The notes: generated by a model not told the origin, from the letters alone. Positions 35,906-47,774 are shown, numbered from the stretch's first letter. The stretch: DNA of 64,000 nt from Aeromonas sobria (GCF_000820145.1 NZ_CDBW01000022.1:1-64000), one strand, 5' to 3'. A program made the numbers and translations.

Positions 35906-35909
<4 letters not shown>
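35802..35909 (+). CDS. 35-codon ORF bridging livM and livG, copy of the livG head
   Basis: Starts at an ATG overlapping the livM stop and ends at a TGA overlapping the livG ATG. Its first 16 codons copy liv[17 protein letters not shown] against [16 protein letters not shown], with 22 identical bases in a row, then CTGGCAGT is shared after a 3-base shift before similarity ends. It is thus a partial duplicate of the livG start that still has open ends. It contributes the GGAG used by livG. Confidence 0.7.
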
Positions 35910-36679
<770 letters not shown>

Positions 36680-36700
36680 GCATAGGCATTAGGAGTCACG

Positions 36701-37402
<702 letters not shown>

Positions 37403-37428
37403 GCCTGGAACGGCGCTGACATAACGAC

Positions 37429-37456
37429 AAGGGAGCCGCTGGCTCCCTTATCTTTT
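37429..37456 (+). terminator. Terminator of the liv operon
   Basis: The stem AAGGGAGCC/GGCTCCCTT with a GCT loop is followed by ATCTTTT, 27 bases after livF. Confidence 0.82.
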
Positions 37457-37524
37457 GTGGGGTTAGTTTGCGCCCCGGCTTGCGGTACACTGACCGGCAA
37501 TCAACCTATTCGCAGGACATTTCA

Positions 37525-37848
37525 ATGGACCAGTTTGCCCATATCAGTGCCCATGATGCTCACCAGAAACTGAGCGCCGGTGATGCTCGACTGGTGGATA
37601 TTCGCGACCCGCAATCGTTCGAAACGGCCCATGCGGTCGGCGCTTATCACCTCACCAACGGCTCCCTGGTGCACTTTATGAATGAAGTGGATTTCGATAC
37701 CCCGGTCATAGTGATGTGCTATCACGGCAACAGCAGTCAGGGGGCGGCCCAGTATCTGCTGCAACAGGGCTATGACGAGGTCTACAGCATGGATGGCGGC
37801 TTCGAGGCGTGGCGCCGGGAGTTTCCCATCGAGGCAGGCGAGGCATGA
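37525..37848 (+). CDS. glpE: Thiosulfate sulfurtransferase GlpE
   Basis: Single-domain rhodanese of 107 residues transferring sulfur from thiosulfate to cyanide or thioredoxin-like acceptors. Active-site Cys sits in [31 protein letters not shown] and [12 protein letters not shown] are the flanking family blocks. The ATG at 37525 with AGGA ahead gives the E. coli start. Stop overlaps glpG (ATGA). Confidence 0.96.
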   Translation: MDQFAHISAHDAHQKLSAGDARLVDIRDPQSFETAHAVGAYHLTNGSLVHFMNEVDFDTPVIVMCYHGNSSQGAAQYLLQQGYDEVYSMDGGFEAWRREFPIEAGEA

Positions 37849-38690
37849 TCCAGCTGCTGGTGCTCGACAACGCCCGCATGGCGCAGGCGCTGGTGGACTA
37901 TCTGGCGACCCTGGGCATCTCCTGCGAACTGACCCAGTCAGAGCTGGGGGTCACCATCTGGCTGGCGGACGAGCAGCGCCTCGCCCAAGCCCAGCTGGAG
38001 GTGAAGCGCTTCCTGACTGAACCAAACCACCCGCGCTATCTGGAAGCCTCCTGGCAGTCTGGCCAAGCCAATGCCCGCATTGACTACAGCAAGGGGATGA
38101 TGGATCCGGTCACCGATTTTCTCCATCAAGCAGGGCCACTGACCCTGGTGGTGATCATCGCTTGTCTGGCCATCTACGGGATCGATGCCATCGGCCTGCC
38201 CATCTACGATGAGCTGGCGTTCCACCCGACCTTGACCCAGTTCACCGACTGGCAGGCATGGCGCTATTTCACCCCCGCCCTTATCCACTTCTCGGTGCTC
38301 CATCTGGTGTTCAACTTGCTGTGGTGGTGGTATCTGGGGGGCCAGATCGAACAACGTCTTGGCAGCGGCAAGCTGCTGATCTTGCTGCTGATCGGGGCGG
38401 CCTTGCCCAATATCGCCGAGTTCTTCGTCAGCGGCCCGCTGTTTGGCGGCCTCTCTGGTGTGGTCTATGCCCTGCTCGGCTACTGCTGGCTGCGCAGCAA
38501 GCTGAAACCGACCTGTGGCCTGACCCTGCCACCGGCATTGATGGGCTTTATGCTGTTCTGGCTGGTGCTCGGTTTCTTCGACATGCTCGGTGCCAAAACC
38601 GCCAATATGGCTCATCTGGTCGGCCTGCTGGTCGGCCTGCTGGTCGGCCTGCTGCAAGGCTGGCTGGATAGAAATCACCAACCTGCCTGA
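37845..38690 (+). CDS. glpG: Rhomboid intramembrane serine protease GlpG
   Basis: Inner-membrane protease of 281 residues that cleaves membrane helices. A soluble N-terminal domain (about residues 1-80) precedes six membrane spans. Catalytic Ser near residue 203 in [14 protein letters not shown] and His near 256 in MAHLVGL; the oxyanion-region [13 protein letters not shown] block is present. The last span is encoded by a three-fold 12-base repeat. Confidence 0.95.
   Translation: MIQLLVLDNARMAQALVDYLATLGISCELTQSELGVTIWLADEQRLAQAQLEVKRFLTEPNHPRYLEASWQSGQANARIDYSKGMMDPVTDFLHQAGPLTLVVIIACLAIYGIDAIGLPIYDELAFHPTLTQFTDWQAWRYFTPALIHFSVLHLVFNLLWWWYLGGQIEQRLGSGKLLILLLIGAALPNIAEFFVSGPLFGGLSGVVYALLGYCWLRSKLKPTCGLTLPPALMGFMLFWLVLGFFDMLGAKTANMAHLVGLLVGLLVGLLQGWLDRNHQPA
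38616..38651 (+). repeat. glpG: Three tandem copies of a 12-base unit inside glpG
   Basis: The unit CTGGTCGGCCTG occurs three times without interruption, encoding LVGL repeated just after the catalytic histidine. It is in frame and prone to slippage that would change the last membrane span by four residues at a time. Confidence 0.9.
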
Positions 38691-38717
38691 GATGTGCAAG
38701 CCGCCTGCATAAACGAG

Positions 38718-38746
38718 AACGCCGCCCCGAAGGGCGGCGTTTTTTT
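38718..38746. terminator. Terminator between glpG and the lipase gene
   Basis: AACGCCGCCC and GGGCGGCGTT form a tight hairpin followed by seven T on the plus strand, between convergent genes. Confidence 0.88.
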
Positions 38747-38759
38747 ACACGCCAGGCAG

Positions 38760-41195
38760 TTACTGCTTGATCAGGGTGTCGTCGCTCACCTTAACCACCG
38801 CACCGCCACTCATAAAGAAGCTGGCGAACTGGGTCTGGATCTCGGTGGTGACCGCGCCAGCCTGATCGAAGTTCTCGTCAGGGGCCAGCAGCGAGCTATG
38901 GCCCCCTTTCAGGAAGCGTGCAGCATGGTGACCTGCCGGGAGCACGCCGGAACCCTTCAGCTCTTGCAAACCCAGCACCCGGAACAGCGGCTCGGTGCCA
39001 CCCAGCGGCGCGGAGGCGATGCTGTTGGGGATCACCTGATCCGGCAAGCTGAGCGCACCATCGCCAACAATTTCGGTGGCGAACAGCGGGAAGCTCTTGG
39101 CGACGCCACTGCCCAGATTGATCGGGTCGGCAGAGTCCAGCACTGACTGGGCGGCAAAGGTATAGCTCTGCAAGGTGCTCGCCGCACCCGCCTGCGTGGC
39201 CGCATCCAGACTGGGCAGGAACTCGTTGACGAAGCAGTTAGCGGCAGCCGTTTTGCAGTTCGGTGCATAGGCGGTAAAGCCCGCTTTCAGCTCCGGACTG
39301 CCCGAGGTGAGTACGCTCATCTTGATGGTCGGCCCGAAGCTCGGCGAGTTGAGCAGCAGCGGCGCGATACCGCCACCCGGCATCGCCAGACCACCGGTAT
39401 CAAACTTGAACAGGGCATCAGCCTGGGCACTGCCGGTGGTCTGATTGGCTACCGCCAGCAGATTGGCTCCGGCAATGGCCCCCAGCGAGTGGCCGAGGAA
39501 ATGCACCTTCAGACCGGCACCGCCCAGTTGGCCACCCAGCCCCCTGGCATTGGCCAGACCGACTGCCAGTCGCAGCCCCAGCAAATCGGCCACGCTCTGT
39601 TTCAGGTTGTCCCGCGCCACCGTCAGATAGCCCAGATTCAGGTAAGGAGTCGGGTTTTCGGAGGTGGTGACGGTATCTTTGCTGCCACTCAGGGCATAAC
39701 CACGCTCACCGTGCAGCGGATGATCGATCACCACCACTGCGACACTTTTACTGGCACTCAAACCTGCGCCAATCTGCCCCAGCGCCAGCGCATAGGCGTT
39801 CTCCTTGATGGAGGTGACCCCGTGCTGATAGATGATCACATCGGTAATGGTATTGAGCGGTGTGGCGGCAAAGATCCGCAGCGGTACCGATTGCACTTCG
39901 GTCAGGGTCGGCAGCGGGTTGAAGCGGCCGATATTGCGCTCGGCATCCAGCGGCTTGCCGCCAGAGGTGATAGTCACTCCGATCAGTTTGCTCGCCTCGG
40001 TCAGCAGTGCACTCTGACGGCTCGGGTCGGCCATCATCTCACCCAGCAGCGCCGGATCCACACCCGCCCCGACCAGTCCACCGATCACCTCGGTATCGCC
40101 CGCTTTCAGGGCGTTGGCGATGGCATAGAGGCTGGGAATAGCACCGTGCCAGGATTGGGTCTTGGCCTTGTCCCAGGAACCGGCTATCGCTGGGGTTGAG
40201 AGGAAGTAAGGGAGCTTGACGGTGCCGGTGTAAACCTTGGTTTGGTTGGCGACAGCGGTAAGCTGCGTACTGTTGGCAATAGTGGTTGCCAACAAGCTCT
40301 TCTGATCTGAAGGCAGGAACGGCTCACCGGCCAATTGGGTCAGGAAATCCACGCCGCCATTAAGGCCGCTGATGGTATAGGTTGCCGGCAAGCTGGTATT
40401 GCCTTTGGCATCCTGTTTCCACAGCGATGCGGCGTCCAGACTCAGGCTCTTCAGCACGGCAGCGGCGGCACTCTTCACCGCCAGCAGCACATCAGGACCA
40501 GATTGGGTGGCAAACCAGTCGGAGAAGATCACCCGATCGCTGGTGATCCCGGTGGCCTCCTTGAACAGCCCCTCCTGCAGCGTAATCAGACCGTTGATGG
40601 CCTGATCCTGCGCGCTGCTGCCTGCTGTCGATTTGAAGCTGCTGTAATCACCACCGGCTTTCAGCGGTGTCCCCAGACTGTCCTTAAGGGAGTCGGTCGC
40701 CACGATCATGTAATAAGAAGAGGGATTGAGCGGCTTGAGCGGTACCAGATTGAGTTTGCCGCCGCCATCGCTCACCACAAAGTCGGTGCCATAGGTCAGA
40801 GGCTTGTTGTTCTTCACCCCGACGGGTCGCTGAGTCACCGGATCCAACACCAGCTCGAGCAGATAGAGTGGCGCAACGGCAGAGGCATACTCGCTGGCCG
40901 CCGGTGCCGGCACAGATACACCGGTCACGGTCGCCGGTACCAGCTGGATAGGTTGCGTTGTAGACCAGCCATCCAGGGTGGAGAGCGCAGACACTGGGTT
41001 GGAGAGATCCTGCGTCTCTGTTGCAAACTTCAGGGTGCCGTCGCTGGCTCGGGGGGCCAGCACACTCGGGCGGAGGCCGCTGGCGCCACTCAGGGCATAG
41101 TCGAGGGAGCTGGTGGTATCGCCCTTGTTTTCATCTCCCCCACATCCGGCCAGCAGGGCGCTGACAACGGCTGCATAAATTAGCTTCTTCTTCAT
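38760..41195 (-). CDS. Lipoprotein lipase/phospholipase of the VolA/Pla-1/cef family
   Basis: An 811-residue surface or exported lipase with a lipoprotein signal (lipobox LLAGC followed by GGDENKGD). The N-terminal half is the bacterial virulence-factor lipase N-terminal domain; the C-terminal half is an alpha/beta hydrolase with nucleophile Ser in HFLGHSLGAIAG near residue 567, and a late GHHAARFLKGGHSS region that can supply the histidine. Aeromonas Pla/Lip lipases and Vibrio VolA have this length and layout. Family members release fatty acids from lecithin-type lipids, which fadBA could then degrade. Confidence 0.9.
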   Translation of the reverse strand: MKKKLIYAAVVSALLAGCGGDENKGDTTSSLDYALSGASGLRPSVLAPRASDGTLKFATETQDLSNPVSALSTLDGWSTTQPIQLVPATVTGVSVPAPAASEYASAVAPLYLLELVLDPVTQRPVGVKNNKPLTYGTDFVVSDGGGKLNLVPLKPLNPSSYYMIVATDSLKDSLGTPLKAGGDYSSFKSTAGSSAQDQAINGLITLQEGLFKEATGITSDRVIFSDWFATQSGPDVLLAVKSAAAAVLKSLSLDAASLWKQDAKGNTSLPATYTISGLNGGVDFLTQLAGEPFLPSDQKSLLATTIANSTQLTAVANQTKVYTGTVKLPYFLSTPAIAGSWDKAKTQSWHGAIPSLYAIANALKAGDTEVIGGLVGAGVDPALLGEMMADPSRQSALLTEASKLIGVTITSGGKPLDAERNIGRFNPLPTLTEVQSVPLRIFAATPLNTITDVIIYQHGVTSIKENAYALALGQIGAGLSASKSVAVVVIDHPLHGERGYALSGSKDTVTTSENPTPYLNLGYLTVARDNLKQSVADLLGLRLAVGLANARGLGGQLGGAGLKVHFLGHSLGAIAGANLLAVANQTTGSAQADALFKFDTGGLAMPGGGIAPLLLNSPSFGPTIKMSVLTSGSPELKAGFTAYAPNCKTAAANCFVNEFLPSLDAATQAGAASTLQSYTFAAQSVLDSADPINLGSGVAKSFPLFATEIVGDGALSLPDQVIPNSIASAPLGGTEPLFRVLGLQELKGSGVLPAGHHAARFLKGGHSSLLAPDENFDQAGAVTTEIQTQFASFFMSGGAVVKVSDDTLIKQ

Positions 41196-41492
41196 TTTTT
41201 GTTCTCTTTATAGGTTGTTGTCCATCACAAGCCAACGAAGCATTCACCACTTCGACTGCAAGAAGTTAACATAAAACCAACAACCAACGAGACTCGCGTT
41301 GGTCATCTTCTGCTCAGGTTTGTGGCGAGAATCAAGGTTTTACGTCAACAAAGGGGCGCAAGGGTAACAACAGCGGAGGATTAACCAGACCCGACCAGAC
41401 AGCGCTCGCCTTCACGACTAAAAAGCCGCCGCGATCTCGGCAAAGTGAGGGAATTGTCGGTAGAATGTCAGCCAACGCTTAAGGAGAACGTC

Positions 41493-41750
41493 ATGATCGA
41501 CCCGAAGAAACTGGAAGAGATCGCCAAGCAGGTACACAACTCCCTGCCGCCCGGCATTCGTAGCATGGGTGAAGAGGCCGAGAAGAAGATGCGTCAGGTA
41601 CTGCAAGCCCAGCTGGGCAAGCTGGATCTGGTCAGCCGCGAAGAGTTCGACGTGCAGACCAAGGTGCTGCTGCGTACCCGGGAAAAACTGGCCGCCCTCG
41701 AAACCAAGCTGGCTCAGCTCGAACAGCAGTTCGGCGCCAAAGGCGAATAA
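41493..41750 (+). CDS. ubiK: Ubiquinone biosynthesis accessory factor UbiK
   Basis: An 85-residue membrane fusogenic (BMFP) protein that assists aerobic ubiquinone synthesis with UbiJ. It has the amphipathic N-terminal helix ([19 protein letters not shown]) and a C-terminal coiled coil ([17 protein letters not shown]). AAGGAG precedes the chosen ATG; the longer frame upstream lacks a ribosome site. Formerly YqiC. Confidence 0.93.
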   Translation: MIDPKKLEEIAKQVHNSLPPGIRSMGEEAEKKMRQVLQAQLGKLDLVSREEFDVQTKVLLRTREKLAALETKLAQLEQQFGAKGE

Positions 41751-41781
41751 CAAAAACCCCAGCTCGGCTGGGGTTTTTGTT
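41749..41781. terminator. Bidirectional terminator after ubiK
   Basis: A 15-bp near-perfect stem around AACCCCAGC/GCTGGGGTT with a TCG loop gives T-runs on both strands; it separates ubiK from the convergent GGDEF gene. Confidence 0.88.
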
Positions 41782-41807
41782 ATGTGATGGTCAGCCGAAT
41801 GGCTCAA

Positions 41808-42815
41808 TCAAGCATGTAGCAGATGCCAGGCCCGTTTTCCCCGTGCCTTGGCTTCATACATGGCCCTGTCCGCCACATCCAGCACCTCTCTTAACGACAA
41901 TTCGGCCTCCCATAGAGCAATGCCGATGCTCATCCCGACCCGGAGCGGACAGTCGGGTTGCGGCACATAACGCTGTATCTCGCTGATCAGGACATCGGCC
42001 AACTGGGCCGAGGTGTGACTCGATACCTCATGATGCAGATGGACCACAAATTCATCGCCACCGTAGCGGCCACACAGTGCCGACGTCGGCATGATGCGCC
42101 GCAACCACTGCGCGATCTGCTGCAGCACCCGGTCGCCACAGGCGTGACCCAGCTGGTCATTGATCCCTTTAAAATCATCCAGATCGATAAACAGCAAAGC
42201 CCTTGGCCCCTGCGGCTTTAACTGCTTGAAGGCCTTGCCAAATCCCTGCCGGTTGAGCAACCCGGTCAGGGCATCGCTGTTGGCTCGCTCTGCCAGCTGT
42301 AGCTCATACGCCTTGCGCTGGGTGATATCGATGTGGGAACCCATGATCCGCAGCGGCTTGCCGTCACCATCCCAATCGACGACTCGCCCCCGATCCCACA
42401 GCCAGGTAATCTCGCCCTCCGGGCTGACGGTGCGATATTCGGCTTCATAGCAGGGAGTCAGCCCCTGCAGGTGGTTATGGTAGTGGGTCAGGGTGTGGCT
42501 ACGATCATCAGGATGGAGCTTGGCGCTCCACAGATCGAAATGAGGGGCCATATCTCCGGCCTGGAAGTTCTGCAGATTGAATACCCGCAGCTCACCGGTG
42601 GGAATGGAGCCCTGCCAGAGGCAGATACCGGTGCCATCGAGGGCGGCATTGAGCTTCTCTTGCAGCAGGTTATTGTCACGCTTCAGGGCAGCTATTTCAG
42701 CCTGCAAACGGGCACGTTCACCACCATGAAGAGGCGGGTTTGGCGTCGCGGCCCATTCAGCACGACGGGCCTCACCCGCGACATCCTCTGCCGATACCCG
42801 GCCCTCTTCACTCAA
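41808..42815 (-). CDS. PAS-GGDEF diguanylate cyclase
   Basis: A cytoplasmic 335-residue protein: a short coiled coil (RLQAEIAALKRDNNLLQEKLN), a PAS-type sensor domain with PAC ending (GSHIDITQRKAYE), and a GGDEF domain with the active RYGGDEFVV motif and the DLDDFKGINDQLGH metal block, so c-di-GMP synthesis is expected. The start is taken as TTG at 42815 because AAGGAGG lies seven bases ahead; a GTG at 42839 lies upstream of that site and is unlikely. No inhibitory RxxD site was noted before GGDEF. No membrane segment. Confidence 0.88.
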   Translation of the reverse strand: MSEEGRVSAEDVAGEARRAEWAATPNPPLHGGERARLQAEIAALKRDNNLLQEKLNAALDGTGICLWQGSIPTGELRVFNLQNFQAGDMAPHFDLWSAKLHPDDRSHTLTHYHNHLQGLTPCYEAEYRTVSPEGEITWLWDRGRVVDWDGDGKPLRIMGSHIDITQRKAYELQLAERANSDALTGLLNRQGFGKAFKQLKPQGPRALLFIDLDDFKGINDQLGHACGDRVLQQIAQWLRRIMPTSALCGRYGGDEFVVHLHHEVSSHTSAQLADVLISEIQRYVPQPDCPLRVGMSIGIALWEAELSLREVLDVADRAMYEAKARGKRAWHLLHA

Positions 42816-42997
42816 CGCTACCCCTCCTTGTGCTATCACTTCGGATATCCTTATCCAGCCTGCTGATCATCACCGACCAAGATGCCACCAGCCACGGCTA
42901 ATTAGTAGCCATTCATCTCAAAAATGACGAAAAATCATGGGATAACACCGCGTTCGTCGCGCCACGCCCGCTCACGATAACAACCCCGAAAACACAA

Positions 42998-43022
42998 CAG
43001 CCCCCGGTCACACCGGGGGCTG
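42998..43022 (-). terminator. Terminator after ubiD-fre
   Basis: CAGCCCCCGGT and its complement form an 11-bp stem with a short loop; on the minus strand TTGTGTTTT follows. It lies 23 bases after fre. Confidence 0.8.
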
Positions 43023-43044
43023 CATCAGCCAACCCTGCTGTTGG

Positions 43045-43743
43045 TCAGATAAATTCGTAGGCATCACCGAAGATGCGCTCCGGCTCGGCACCGAGGATCT
43101 TGAACTCCTCCCGCGCCGCACCCGCCATCTCGAAACGACCGGCGACATAGATGTCGTAGTCGTGCAGACTGACGAAGTCATCCATGATCGCCTTGTGCAC
43201 CAGCCCACTCTTGCCAGTCCAATCAGCCTCCGGCTCCTGCACCACCGGGATGAAGGTGAGCGGTGCGTAGTCACGCTCCCACTGCTGCATCTGCTCCAGC
43301 TCGTAGAGCCAATGAGCCTGACGCACCCCCCAGTAGAAGAACACCGGGCGCTTGCTGCCTGTGTCGATCAGATATTCCAGAATGGAGCGGGCGTAAGAGA
43401 AGCCGGTGCCACCCGCCATCAGGATCAGCGGACGGGGGGACTCATCACGCAGGAACGCCTTGCCAGCCGGCAATTCGACCTCGATCTCACCCTGCTCGCG
43501 CATCCGGGCCAGCACCTGACCGGCGTAGGCATTTTCGGGAGTGGCACCAATTTGCAGCTCCAGCACACCCGGGCGGGTCGGCGAGTTGGCGATGGAGAAG
43601 GGGCGCTTGTCCGAATCGCTCATCACCACCAGCAGATACTGGCCCGGCTTGAAGCTGATCTCTTGCTGCGGCGTCAGGGCCACATGCCAGATGGTGTCGA
43701 CATATTCGCGCAGTTCCTCTACGCGGCATTTGATACGTTGCAT
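43045..43743 (-). CDS. fre: NAD(P)H-flavin reductase Fre
   Basis: Reduces free FMN, FAD or riboflavin with NAD(P)H. The 232-residue protein has the flavin pocket RPFSIANSP and the nucleotide-binding LILMAGGTGFSYARSILEYL followed by FYWGVRQAHWLYE, equal in length to E. coli Fre. AAGGA precedes the ATG. Downstream of ubiD as in E. coli; the UbiX/UbiD pathway needs reduced prenylated FMN, and Fre can supply reduced flavin. Confidence 0.96.
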   Translation of the reverse strand: MQRIKCRVEELREYVDTIWHVALTPQQEISFKPGQYLLVVMSDSDKRPFSIANSPTRPGVLELQIGATPENAYAGQVLARMREQGEIEVELPAGKAFLRDESPRPLILMAGGTGFSYARSILEYLIDTGSKRPVFFYWGVRQAHWLYELEQMQQWERDYAPLTFIPVVQEPEADWTGKSGLVHKAIMDDFVSLHDYDIYVAGRFEMAGAAREEFKILGAEPERIFGDAYEFI

Positions 43744-43898
43744 TCTTGTCCTTGTGGCGGGCTCGCTCGGCCCGCTTCGCTCATTGTTTCACTATGGAAT
43801 GACGACCAGCAGCCCTGGTCCCGTCAGTCGAGAATACTCAAATCAGTGCGGATCGCATCACTTTTTGCAGCAAATGCCGCAAAGTGGCCATCTTTGGC

Positions 43899-45368
43899 TC
43901 AGCTGAGGATATTTAGCTCATCCCAAATGGTATCGATCTTCTGCTTCACCGCCTCGTCCTGCACGATGGGCTGACCCCACTCACGACTGGTCTCACCCGG
44001 CCACTTATTGGTGGCATCCAGCCCCATTTTGGAGCCGAGCCCGGAGACCGGTGAGGCGAAATCCAGGTAGTCGATCGGGGTGTTTTCGATCAGGGTGGTG
44101 TCCCGTGCCGGGTCCATTCGGGTGGTGATGGCCCAAATCACATCGTTCCAGTCGCGGGCATTGATGTCGTCATCGCAGACAATCACGAACTTGGTATACA
44201 TGAACTGGCGCAGGAAGGACCAGACCCCCAGCATGACGCGCTTGGCATGGCCCGGGTAGCGCTTCTTGATGGTCACCACCGCCATCCGGTAGGAGCACCC
44301 TTCCGGTGGCAGATAGAAGTCCACAATCTCGGGGAACTGTTTTTGCAGCAGCGGTACGAACACCTCGTTCAGCGCCAGCCCCAGCACTGCGGGCTCATCG
44401 GGCGGACGACCGGTGTAGGTGCTGTGGTAGATGGCATCCCGCCGCTTGGTCATATGGGTAATGGTAAAGACCGGGAACTCGTCCACCTCGTTGTAGTAGC
44501 CGGTGTGGTCGCCATAAGGCCCTTCCGGCGCCATTTCACCCGGTTCCAGATAGCCTTCCAGCACGATCTCGGCGCTGGAGGGCACCTCCAGATCACAGCT
44601 TATCGCTTTCACCACTTCGGTACGGCTACCGCGCAGCAGACCGGCAAAGGCATACTCGGAGAGGGTATCCGGCACCGGCGTCACAGCGCCGAGAATGGTT
44701 GCCGGATCGGCACCGAGCGCCACCACCACCGGGAATCGCTCACCCGGATGGGCCTCTTGCCATTCGCGAAAATCGATGGCGCCGCCGCGGTGATCGAGCC
44801 AACGCATGATCAGCTTGTTCTTGCCGATCTTCTGCTGGCGGTAGATACCGAGGTTCTGTCGCTTCTTGTAGGGGCCACGGGTAATGGTAAGGCCCCAGGT
44901 AACCAGCGGCGCCACATCGCCAGGCCAGCAATGCTGGATCGGGATCTGGTCGAGATCGACCGCATCCCCCTCCTGCACCACCTGCTGGCAGGGGGCAGAA
45001 GAGAGCCGCTTGGTCGGCATGTTGAGAACCTGCTTGAAGATCGGCAGCTTCTCCATCAGCTCCTTGAGACCACGGGGCGGCTCAGGCTCCTTGAGATAAG
45101 AGAGCCAAACCCCGACCTGACGCAGGGCACCCACATTCGGCTGGCCCATGCCCATGGCCACCCGATCCGGGGTACCGAACAGGTTGGTCAGCACCGGCAT
45201 GGTGTAGCCTTTGGGATTTTCGAACAGCAGAGCCGGGCCACCTGCACGCAGGGTGCGATCGCTGATCTCGGTCATCTCCAGATAGGGATCTATCTCGCGA
45301 GTGATGCGCTTGAGTTGTCCGTTTTGTTCCAGCTGCGCGATGAAATCACGCAAATCCTTGTATTTCAT
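43899..45368 (-). CDS. ubiD: 3-octaprenyl-4-hydroxybenzoate decarboxylase UbiD
   Basis: Prenyl-FMN-dependent decarboxylase of ubiquinone synthesis; the cofactor is made by UbiX, not in this window. The 489 residues align with E. coli Ubi[93 protein letters not shown] at 45368 has GGGAA ahead; a TTG four codons earlier is less likely. Confidence 0.97.
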   Translation of the reverse strand: MKYKDLRDFIAQLEQNGQLKRITREIDPYLEMTEISDRTLRAGGPALLFENPKGYTMPVLTNLFGTPDRVAMGMGQPNVGALRQVGVWLSYLKEPEPPRGLKELMEKLPIFKQVLNMPTKRLSSAPCQQVVQEGDAVDLDQIPIQHCWPGDVAPLVTWGLTITRGPYKKRQNLGIYRQQKIGKNKLIMRWLDHRGGAIDFREWQEAHPGERFPVVVALGADPATILGAVTPVPDTLSEYAFAGLLRGSRTEVVKAISCDLEVPSSAEIVLEGYLEPGEMAPEGPYGDHTGYYNEVDEFPVFTITHMTKRRDAIYHSTYTGRPPDEPAVLGLALNEVFVPLLQKQFPEIVDFYLPPEGCSYRMAVVTIKKRYPGHAKRVMLGVWSFLRQFMYTKFVIVCDDDINARDWNDVIWAITTRMDPARDTTLIENTPIDYLDFASPVSGLGSKMGLDATNKWPGETSREWGQPIVQDEAVKQKIDTIWDELNILS

Positions 45369-45401
45369 GCAAGTTCCCAACCGGGTTCAGGAGGTTGTGC
45401 A

Positions 45402-46400
45402 TTATAACCCTGGCCGCACATCGGTTGTACCCGTATCGGGTAACAGACTCGGGGCGATGGGAGGGGGGTCACGCTGTCCCAGACGCCTGACCAGTGCAGA
45501 GAGCAACAGCGGCTCGTCCACTTCCATCAATAAACCCGCCACCAGCGCACCGTATTGGCGGTTGGAGAGTTCCGCCAGCAGATAGCTTTGGGCCTGCTGC
45601 GGCAAGGGAGATAGCGCGCTCAACTGGCGCAGGGCGGGCTCTTTCAAATCCGGGTTAACACTGGCCGCAATCAATAGATCACTGGCCGCCGCGCCTTGAT
45701 GGAAGTGACTGATGGTGGACAGCGCCATCAACGCATCCTGATCCGCCGGCTGGCGCCACAATCGGGCATAGAGTGCTAGCTCGCCGGTACGTTCCAGCAG
45801 ATAGCGCAACAACTGGTTGTCGGGCAGATAGATATTCTGGCCCGCCAGCTGGCGGGCCTCCCGACCCCAGATCGACGGCGGCACTTGGGCAAGGGCCAGC
45901 AACAGGGCTTGCTGCTGCATGGCAAGGTCGGGGTTACGGCTGTAGTAAATGGATTTTAGCGCAAAGCTCCCCTGGGCAAGCTGCTGGTGATAGCTCACCA
46001 CCAGCCGCTGGAGTTGCCATTGACCAAGCAACTGGCGGGCGCGGGCGGAAAAATCGTAGGCAGGTTGCTGCACCAGAAAACCGTCTACCTGCTGCTCCAG
46101 TAGCCACTCGGGGGCCTTATCGGCCTGAGCCTCGACCCACTGTTGCAACTCGGGGGACACAGGGGCGGTAACAGGAATATCTCGCAGCAGTTGCAACAGT
46201 AGGAACTCCCGCTGCTCACGGCTCAGGGTTGCCAGCAGGGTGTCGATGGCAGCAAATTGCCCCTGTTGCAGACGGCTCGCCAGATAGCGCTGGTGCGTTT
46301 GCAGAGTCTCAACGGTCACCGGCAATGAGGCTGATGCCACTTGGGCATGGAGCGGCATTGCGAACAGCAACCCAAGCCAGAACCAAAAAATGGGTTTCAT
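45402..46400 (-). CDS. Exported protein of unknown function between ubiD and rho
   Basis: A 332-residue protein with a signal peptide (MKPIFWFWLGLLFAMPLHA). The mature part is Gln- and Leu-rich and almost wholly helical in pattern, with repeated pairs such as RYLLERTGELALYARLW and SYLLAELSNRQYGALVAGLLM that suggest HEAT- or TPR-like helix hairpins. No Cys in the mature part and no enzyme motif. An ATG 33 bases upstream would spoil the signal peptide. AAGGA precedes the chosen ATG. Placed between ubiD and rho, with 33 bases to ubiD, so it may be co-transcribed with ubiD-fre. Confidence 0.8.
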   Translation of the reverse strand: MKPIFWFWLGLLFAMPLHAQVASASLPVTVETLQTHQRYLASRLQQGQFAAIDTLLATLSREQREFLLLQLLRDIPVTAPVSPELQQWVEAQADKAPEWLLEQQVDGFLVQQPAYDFSARARQLLGQWQLQRLVVSYHQQLAQGSFALKSIYYSRNPDLAMQQQALLLALAQVPPSIWGREARQLAGQNIYLPDNQLLRYLLERTGELALYARLWRQPADQDALMALSTISHFHQGAAASDLLIAASVNPDLKEPALRQLSALSPLPQQAQSYLLAELSNRQYGALVAGLLMEVDEPLLLSALVRRLGQRDPPPIAPSLLPDTGTTDVRPGL

Positions 46401-46464
46401 GACGTCTCTATCCTTGTGACATCGGGATTTCATACTACTAGGGCGACCGGAAAACAGATAAACA

Positions 46465-46489
46465 AAAACCGCGACCAGGGCCGCGGTTT
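46465..46489 (-). terminator. Terminator after rho
   Basis: On the minus strand AACCGCG/CGCGGTT forms a hairpin with an 8-base loop followed by TTTTGTTT, 20 bases after the rho stop. Confidence 0.8.
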
Positions 46490-46508
46490 CGTCATTTTGT
46501 GACCGGAC

Positions 46509-47774
46509 TTACTTCTGCTGGCGCCGCATGGCGTCAAAGAACTCGTCGTTGGTCTTGGTGCCTGCCAACTTGTCGATCAGGAACTCGATGCTATCGATCT
46601 CGCCCATGGGGTGAATGATCTTGCGCAGGATCCACATCTTCTGCAGCTCGTCAGGCGCTGTCAGCAGCTCTTCCTTACGGGTGCCAGAACGGGTGATGTC
46701 GATGGCCGGGTAGATGCGCTTCTCGGCAATCTTGCGCGAGAGGTGCAGTTCCATGTTACCGGTACCCTTGAACTCTTCGTAGATAACCTCGTCCATTTTG
46801 GATCCGGTATCCACCAGCGCGGTCGCGATGATGGTCAGGCTACCGCCCTCTTCCACATTACGCGCGGCGCCGAAGAAGCGCTTGGGACGGTGCAGGGCGT
46901 TGGCATCCACACCACCGGTCAGTACTTTGCCCGATGACGGGATGACGGTGTTGTAGGCGCGCGCCAGACGGGTGATGGAGTCCAGCAGGATCACCACGTC
47001 CTTCTTGTGCTCGACCAGACGCTTGGCCTTTTCGATCACCATATCGGCAACCTGAACGTGGCGGGAAGCAGGCTCGTCAAAGGTAGAAGCGATCACTTCA
47101 CCTTTCACCATGCGCTGCATCTCGGTCACTTCTTCCGGACGCTCGTCGATCAGCAGGACGATCAGTTCACAGTCCGGGTGGTTGTAGGCGATGCTCTGGG
47201 CGATGTTCTGCAGCAGCATGGTCTTACCGGCCTTGGGCGGTGCCACGATCAGACCACGCTGGCCTTTACCGATGGGGGATGCCAAATCCAGTACACGGGC
47301 AGTGATGTCTTCGGTAGAACCGTTACCCCGTTCCATGCGCAGACGTTCGTTGGCATGCAGCGGAGTCAGGTTTTCAAACAGGATCTTGTTGCGGACGTTT
47401 TCCGGACGGTCATAGTTGACCTCGTTGACCTTGAGCAGTGCGAAATAACGTTCGCCCTCTTTCGGTGGTCGGATTTTGCCGGAAACGGTATCGCCAGTAC
47501 GCAGGTTGAAGCGGCGAATTTGGCTCGGGGAGACGTAGATATCGTCCGGGCCAGCCAGATAGGAGCCATCTGCACTACGCAGGAAGCCAAAACCATCGGT
47601 CAGGATTTCCAGCACACCGTCGCCAAAGATATCCTCACCACCCTTGGCGTGCGCCTTGAGGATCGCGAAAATAATATCTTTCTTGTGCGCCCGAGCCAGA
47701 TTTTCCAACCCCATGGATTCGCCAAGCTTGACCAGCTCGGACACAGGAGTGTTCTTTAATTCAGTCAGATTCAT
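46509..47774 (-). CDS. rho: Transcription termination factor Rho
   Basis: Hexameric RNA helicase ending transcription at C-rich sites. The 421 residues nearly duplicate E. coli Rho: N-terminal RNA-binding domain ([28 protein letters not shown]), Walker A in [12 protein letters not shown], the Q and R loops ([37 protein letters not shown]). Upstream 209 bases to trxA form a leader of the size where E. coli rho is autoregulated; no leader peptide was recognised. Confidence 0.99.
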   Translation of the reverse strand: MNLTELKNTPVSELVKLGESMGLENLARAHKKDIIFAILKAHAKGGEDIFGDGVLEILTDGFGFLRSADGSYLAGPDDIYVSPSQIRRFNLRTGDTVSGKIRPPKEGERYFALLKVNEVNYDRPENVRNKILFENLTPLHANERLRMERGNGSTEDITARVLDLASPIGKGQRGLIVAPPKAGKTMLLQNIAQSIAYNHPDCELIVLLIDERPEEVTEMQRMVKGEVIASTFDEPASRHVQVADMVIEKAKRLVEHKKDVVILLDSITRLARAYNTVIPSSGKVLTGGVDANALHRPKRFFGAARNVEEGGSLTIIATALVDTGSKMDEVIYEEFKGTGNMELHLSRKIAEKRIYPAIDITRSGTRKEELLTAPDELQKMWILRKIIHPMGEIDSIEFLIDKLAGTKTNDEFFDAMRRQQK

